Positions 44,585-48,715 of a DNA stretch of 48,715 nucleotides are shown piece by piece. Each line of letters opens with the position of its first letter. The first letter of the stretch is position 1. The stretch is from Anaerolineaceae bacterium (GTDB lineage Bacteria; Chloroflexota; Anaerolineae; Anaerolineales; Anaerolineaceae). The stretch is taken from the NCBI GenBank assembly GCA_016841365.1, contig JAENZI010000018.1, forward strand, positions 1 to 48,715. Reading direction: 5' to 3'. The notes under the pieces were generated by a model. It was not told where the DNA came from and ran no database searches. It saw only the letters and a list, made by a program, of their open reading frames with translations. The position numbers and the translations under genes are program-made.

Positions 44585-47500
44585 ATGAAAAAGGATACCG
44601 GACCAATTTTTGTTGGTGAAACCCCATTACAACACAAAACCTCTGAAGTATCAGGTGAATTTTTAGAGCTGTTTGGAGAGACTTATTACAAGATCCAGAA
44701 TTATGACCGGATGCCGCCATTTTTCATGAGCCTGGTCAGCAGTTCCAATCACTGGTTCTTTATATCTTCAACAGGGGGGTTGACGGCAGGGCGCGTAAAC
44801 CCTGAAAACGCGTTATTTCCTTATTACACCGAAGATAAAATCACAGAAAATTATGAAAATACGGGAAGCAAAACTATCTTGCTGATCACCCGTGGAAATC
44901 GGGTTTTCTATTGGGAACCTTTTTCGATCCGCCAGCAGGGGCTTTATGATGTGCACCGCAACCTCTATAAGAACAAAACCGGCACATCATTGGTTTTCGA
45001 GGAGGAAAATCGCGATCTTGGTCTCATTTTCCGTTATGCTTGGCGGACAGGCGACCGGTTTGGCTTCATAAAAACCTCTTGGTTGGTCAATTCATCTGAG
45101 GAATGCCGCGTGGAATTTCTGGATGGCATTCAGAATATTCAGCCTGCTTTTTCGCAAGTAAGTGTACAGAACACAACTAGTTGCTTGTTAGATGCCTATA
45201 AACGCAGCGCACTGGATGTCAAAACCGGGCTTGGGATTTTCACCCTGAATGCAACTCTGACGGATCTTCCCGAACCCAGCGAGTCCCTATTGGCGACAAC
45301 GGTCTTCCAGGTTGGTTTGGAAAATCCGAATATCCTGCTCTCATCTGCTCAATTGAGTGATTTTAGAAATGGGCGCGGCATAACACAGGAAACTGAGATC
45401 CGCGGAAAGCGCGGGGCATATTTTGTTCATTCAGAACAAGAATTACTTGCGGGGGAGGAAATTTCCTGGCATATTGTCGCCGATGTAAGCCAGGATTGGT
45501 CCCAGATGGCAGATAGAAGAAATTTACTGGTTGAGCAACAAGGTTCTTTGAGCATGGAGATCGAAAAGGATATCAATAGAAATCAAAATGAAATTACGGC
45601 ACTCGTCGCACAAGCGGATGGCCTGCAGCTTTCAGCGGATCAACCTACGACAGCACATCACTTTGCCAATGTGTTGTTCAATATCATGCGCGGCGGCATT
45701 TTCTATGATCAGTACTGGATCAGCAAAAAGAAATTTATGGATTACGTTTATGGCCATAATCAAGGCCTTCTCAAAGAAGCAAAGGCATTCTTTTCCGCCC
45801 TGCCAGAGCAAATTTATATTTATGATTTATATTCACGCGCTGAGCAATATGGGGATGCAGATCTGATTCGCTTATCCTATACCTATTTGCCATTATTCTT
45901 TAGTCGCAGGCACGGTGACCCAAGCCGGCCGTGGAATATGTTCTCGATCAACATCAAGGAAAGCGATGGTTCTGACCGGCTTGATTATCAAGGAAACTGG
46001 CGGGATATCTTCCAAAACTGGGAAGCCTTAGCCTGGTCCTACCCCGAATTTGTTGAGGGAATGATTTTCACCTTTTTGAACGCTACGACCGCTGATGGTT
46101 ATAACCCTTACCGGATCACACTTGAAGGCATTGATTGGGAAATTCCTGAACCGGGTAACCCCTGGAGCAACATCGGCTATTGGAGCGATCATCAAATCAT
46201 CTATTTGTTGAAGCTGATGGCGTTGAGCGTGAGGGTGCATCCCGGGAAACTACAAAGCATGTTGGATGAGCCGATTTTCAGTTATGCCAATGTGCCCTAT
46301 CGGATTAAACCCTATCAGGATTTGTTGGATGATCCGTACCATACCATCCTTTTTGATGCGGCGCTTGAAGAAAAAATCGAATCAGATGTCAAGAAATATG
46401 GATCGGACGGAAGACTTCTTCGCGATTCTGATGGGCAGGTTATCCATCGTACATTGGTTGAAAAATTACTCACGCTGCTATTGGCAAAACTGGTTAATTT
46501 TGTCCCAGAAGGCGGGATCTGGATGAACACCCAGCGGCCAGAGTGGAATGACGCGAATAATGCCCTGGTTGGCAAAGGCCTTTCTGTGGTCACCTTGGGG
46601 TACCTGTACCGCTTTATTACATTTTTCAAAGCATTGATCAAGGAGAAGGCTGAAACACAATACCAGGTCAGCGCTGAGGTAGAGCAACAATTTTCAACAA
46701 TCTCAGCAATACTGATCGAATTTGAGCAGCATCTTAAGGGAATATTCAATGACCAAATTCGTTCACAAATATTAGGTGCGCTGAGTGAAGCCGGGAGCGA
46801 ATACCGTGAGAGCCTTTATCGGCGAGGCTTTACGGGTGAATTTTCAGAACTTCCAGCACAAGGCCTAATTGACTTCCTTGATAGGGTTGGGCGCTTTCTC
46901 GCCCATTCACTCAAAGCAAATCGCAGAGAAGATGATCTGTACCATGCTTATAATGTAATCCAATTCGGCGATCAAAGCATTGGCATCAAACACTTAGATG
47001 TCATGCTGGAAGGGCAGGTATCCATTCTGTCATCCGGGATGCTCTCAGGGGAAGACGCGCTAAATTTGCTTGAAAGCCTGCAGAAAAGCCCGCTTTATCT
47101 CGAAGACCAAAATTCTTACATCCTTTACCCCGATAAATCCCTGCCGGGGATTTTGGAGAAGAATAGCATTGCCCCAGAACTGCTGCGGGAATTGGCGCTG
47201 CCAGATATGCTTGCTGCGGAGAAAGATCAAAGCATCCTTGTGAAAGATGAACTGGGATATTTTCACTTCAGCGGCAGCATCCATAATGAGAGGGATGTCA
47301 GGCGGGCGCTGGAAAAGCTTGGACAGAACCCTAAATACCGGGATACCGTTGAACAGGAACAGGAAAAGATCGTGGACCTGTTCGAGTCGGTGTTTCGGCA
47401 TTCGGAATTCACCGGGCGCTCAAGCACCTTCTTTGCTTACGAAGGATTGGGGAGCATTTACTGGCATATGGTATCCAAACTGCTGCTGGCCGTTGTGGAA

Positions 47501-48037
47501 ACCATCCAAACCTGTGAAGATAATGCCCTGGCGTCGCGTTTGTTGGAGAAATACCGCGATATCCGGGCTGGGCTGGGCTTCAATAAACCGCCCGAGAAAT
47601 TTGGTGCATTTCCGAGCGATCCCTATTCCCATACCCCCAAGGGGCAGGGGGCAAGGCAGCCGGGGATGACAGGGTTGGTGAAAGAGGAGGTCATTGCACG
47701 CCTGGCAGAGCTGGCTTTAACTGTTGAGGAGGGCTGCCTGGTTTTTGATCCATCGCTCCTCAACCCCGAGGAATTGCTTTCCTCCGCTGCAACCTTTGAT
47801 TTTATTGATATAAAGGGTGAACACCAATCCCTGTCTGTCCCTGCAGGCTCGGTCGCGTTTACTTATTGCCAGACGCCGGTCATCCTAATGGTTGGTAAAG
47901 CAGCAGAAATTGTTGTTGAAACCAGTGATGGGCAGCGCATGACGGTTGAGGGGAGCAGGCTTGATCAGGGAACCAGCGCCCACATCTTTAAACGCGATGG
48001 GGTTGTGGAGAAAATCAGGGTGAGGGTTGAGAAGTAG
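44585..48037 (+). CDS. Clan GH-Q-like phosphorylase, candidate beta-1,3-glucan phosphorylase (GH161-like)
   Basis: This 1150-residue protein has no signal peptide. Beta-sandwich-like N-terminal sequence (WFFISSTGGLTAGR) is followed by an (alpha/alpha)6-type region with PEWNDANN, whose Asp656 matches the WND catalytic acid of GH94-type enzymes, and FFAYEGLGSIYWHM. The length fits the beta-1,3-glucan phosphorylase families GH161 or GH149 better than cellobiose phosphorylase (about 800 aa). Expected reaction: glucan oligomer plus phosphate gives glucose-1-phosphate and a shorter chain. AGAGGA precedes the ATG. The family choice is from memory of length, motif and context and needs profile confirmation. 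Confidence 0.8.
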   Translation: MKKDTGPIFVGETPLQHKTSEVSGEFLELFGETYYKIQNYDRMPPFFMSLVSSSNHWFFISSTGGLTAGRVNPENALFPYYTEDKITENYENTGSKTILLITRGNRVFYWEPFSIRQQGLYDVHRNLYKNKTGTSLVFEEENRDLGLIFRYAWRTGDRFGFIKTSWLVNSSEECRVEFLDGIQNIQPAFSQVSVQNTTSCLLDAYKRSALDVKTGLGIFTLNATLTDLPEPSESLLATTVFQVGLENPNILLSSAQLSDFRNGRGITQETEIRGKRGAYFVHSEQELLAGEEISWHIVADVSQDWSQMADRRNLLVEQQGSLSMEIEKDINRNQNEITALVAQADGLQLSADQPTTAHHFANVLFNIMRGGIFYDQYWISKKKFMDYVYGHNQGLLKEAKAFFSALPEQIYIYDLYSRAEQYGDADLIRLSYTYLPLFFSRRHGDPSRPWNMFSINIKESDGSDRLDYQGNWRDIFQNWEALAWSYPEFVEGMIFTFLNATTADGYNPYRITLEGIDWEIPEPGNPWSNIGYWSDHQIIYLLKLMALSVRVHPGKLQSMLDEPIFSYANVPYRIKPYQDLLDDPYHTILFDAALEEKIESDVKKYGSDGRLLRDSDGQVIHRTLVEKLLTLLLAKLVNFVPEGGIWMNTQRPEWNDANNALVGKGLSVVTLGYLYRFITFFKALIKEKAETQYQVSAEVEQQFSTISAILIEFEQHLKGIFNDQIRSQILGALSEAGSEYRESLYRRGFTGEFSELPAQGLIDFLDRVGRFLAHSLKANRREDDLYHAYNVIQFGDQSIGIKHLDVMLEGQVSILSSGMLSGEDALNLLESLQKSPLYLEDQNSYILYPDKSLPGILEKNSIAPELLRELALPDMLAAEKDQSILVKDELGYFHFSGSIHNERDVRRALEKLGQNPKYRDTVEQEQEKIVDLFESVFRHSEFTGRSSTFFAYEGLGSIYWHMVSKLLLAVVETIQTCEDNALASRLLEKYRDIRAGLGFNKPPEKFGAFPSDPYSHTPKGQGARQPGMTGLVKEEVIARLAELALTVEEGCLVFDPSLLNPEELLSSAATFDFIDIKGEHQSLSVPAGSVAFTYCQTPVILMVGKAAEIVVETSDGQRMTVEGSRLDQGTSAHIFKRDGVVEKIRVRVEK

Positions 48038-48161
48038 AGGCTAGTGTGATGGGCGGCGGGAGACGTCTCGTAATGTGGCGCGGATTGAGATTGCTGTTAG
48101 CCAGAATTTGATTAGGGTCACTAAGTAGGGTTGTTTTTGTAGCAAAGTCATTGGCGATCAA

Positions 48162-48190
48162 TTGACCTTTAAGGTAAATTTTGCTATAAT
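48162..48190 (+). promoter_or_regulatory. Promoter upstream of tRNA-Val
   Basis: TTGACC (48162-48167), a 17-base spacer and a perfect TATAAT (48185-48190) form a strong promoter. Transcription would begin near 48197, before the degenerate tRNA-like copy and tRNA-Val. Confidence 0.85.
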
Positions 48191-48204
48191 GCAAGCCTGA
48201 ATGA

Positions 48205-48270
48205 GGGCGCATCGCCTCGCAGGCCCTGTAAAGGACTGTTGGTTAGAGCGCACAGTTAACATATGATTTT
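48205..48270 (+). pseudogene. Degenerate tRNA-Val-like copy
   Basis: Positions 48238-48262 match the D-loop to anticodon loop of the following tRNA-Val (48286-48310) at 22 of 25 bases. Upstream, GGGCGCATCGC (48205-48215) resembles the acceptor and D-stem start, separated by about 22 extra bases. There is no T-arm and no paired anticodon stem. It is probably a decayed duplicate that now forms part of the tRNA-Val transcript leader. Confidence 0.6.
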
Positions 48271-48271
48271 A

Positions 48272-48345
<74 letters not shown>

Positions 48346-48715
48346 TTTTGTGTTCAAATGGGGGATGTTAATATGTTAGTATGGATTCACAACTAATTTT
48401 TCCAAAATATGCCATTCTTGCAAAATATTATGATATTATATAAATGTGTTTTTATTGTTCGAGATATTTGTATTGATGGGAAGAACGTTTTAAAAAATAT
48501 AGTCTTTGTAGACCCAGTAATTATCTGAACGCCAATATTGAATATATCCAAAGATGATCAAACTTCAAATGTTGGGGAATGAAATTATAAGCAATCCAAA
48601 AGATGAGGTTTCTGTAGATCAGATGAAAGATTTTTTGGAACTATTATTTGATATTACTAATATCGAAATTCCACGTCTCTAAAAATTATATACCATTTTT
48701 CCCAAACCCGGGTGA
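48346..48715. other. AT-rich tail without a convincing gene
   Basis: No RNA gene, repeat or long frame is evident. A 42-codon frame from ATG 48554 to TAA 48682 exists but lacks a ribosome-binding site; it could be a small gene or chance in AT-rich DNA. Confidence 0.4.
48554..48682 (+). CDS. Possible small hypothetical ORF (42 aa)
   Basis: The frame begins MIKLQMLGNEII and ends NIEIPRL. No Shine-Dalgarno sequence, promoter or recognised domain is visible. It resembles a soluble amphipathic peptide or the C-terminal fragment of a decayed gene. It is listed only as a low-confidence possibility. Confidence 0.2.
   Translation: MIKLQMLGNEIISNPKDEVSVDQMKDFLELLFDITNIEIPRL

Overview
The window looks like a chromosomal segment of a Chloroflexota bacterium, most likely class Anaerolineae. 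This is inferred from gene content: a Gram-positive-style LexA box, a T-box in front of pheST, a DUF885 peptidase-like protein, a sugar ABC importer with a very large LacI/histidine-kinase/AraC hybrid regulator, and a large clan GH-Q-like phosphorylase. No database search was possible, so the taxonomy is provisional.

Positions 1-5510 hold a conserved translation block on the + strand: tRNA-Thr(TGT), tRNA-Tyr(GTA), tRNA-Thr(GGT), tuf, rpmG, tRNA-Trp(CCA), secE, nusG, rplK, rplA, rplJ, rplL. It contains two similar GTGG...CCAC leader hairpins before rplK and rplA, an L10-type leader before rplJ, and a strong bidirectional terminator after rplL. rpoBC does not follow. A divergent lexA comes next, with a near-ideal promoter whose spacer holds a Bacillus-type SOS box.

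Positions 6300-9060 hold a YitT-type membrane protein, an fmdB / CsoR-CstR-type regulator / osmC operon with a palindromic operator on its promoter, and a CGGC-domain protein. Positions 9060-13710 hold a T-box-controlled pheS-pheT unit, interrupted between the two genes by an S23 (four-helix-bundle) gene flanked by inverted repeats. Positions 13700-35300 are ordinary chromosomal genes: a secreted protein, an MBL-fold hydrolase, aldo/keto reductase, CPBP protease, a GT2-methyltransferase fusion, DUF885, trpS, an unknown protein, HAD phosphatase, birA, gyrA, uvrA, two GyrI-like proteins with a WYL regulator, YggT-like, GAF-SpoIIE phosphatase and DUF305.

Positions 35500-48040 hold the most distinctive system: a predicted beta-1,3-glucan (laminarin-type) utilisation locus. 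A 1193-residue cytoplasmic regulator fuses a LacI-like sugar sensor, histidine kinase, two receiver modules and an AraC DNA-binding domain. It is followed by a sugar-binding lipoprotein, two permeases, a surface GH16 lipoprotein, a second GH16 without a signal peptide, and a 1150-residue GH161/GH94-like phosphorylase. The implied route is surface cleavage of glucan, import of oligosaccharides, internal trimming and phosphorolysis to glucose-1-phosphate, with the regulator reading an internal sugar. Strong hairpins separate the binding-protein gene from the permeases and the permeases from the hydrolases. No transporter ATPase is present.

The window ends with a strong promoter, a degenerate tRNA-like copy, tRNA-Val(CAC) and an AT-rich tail with no convincing gene.
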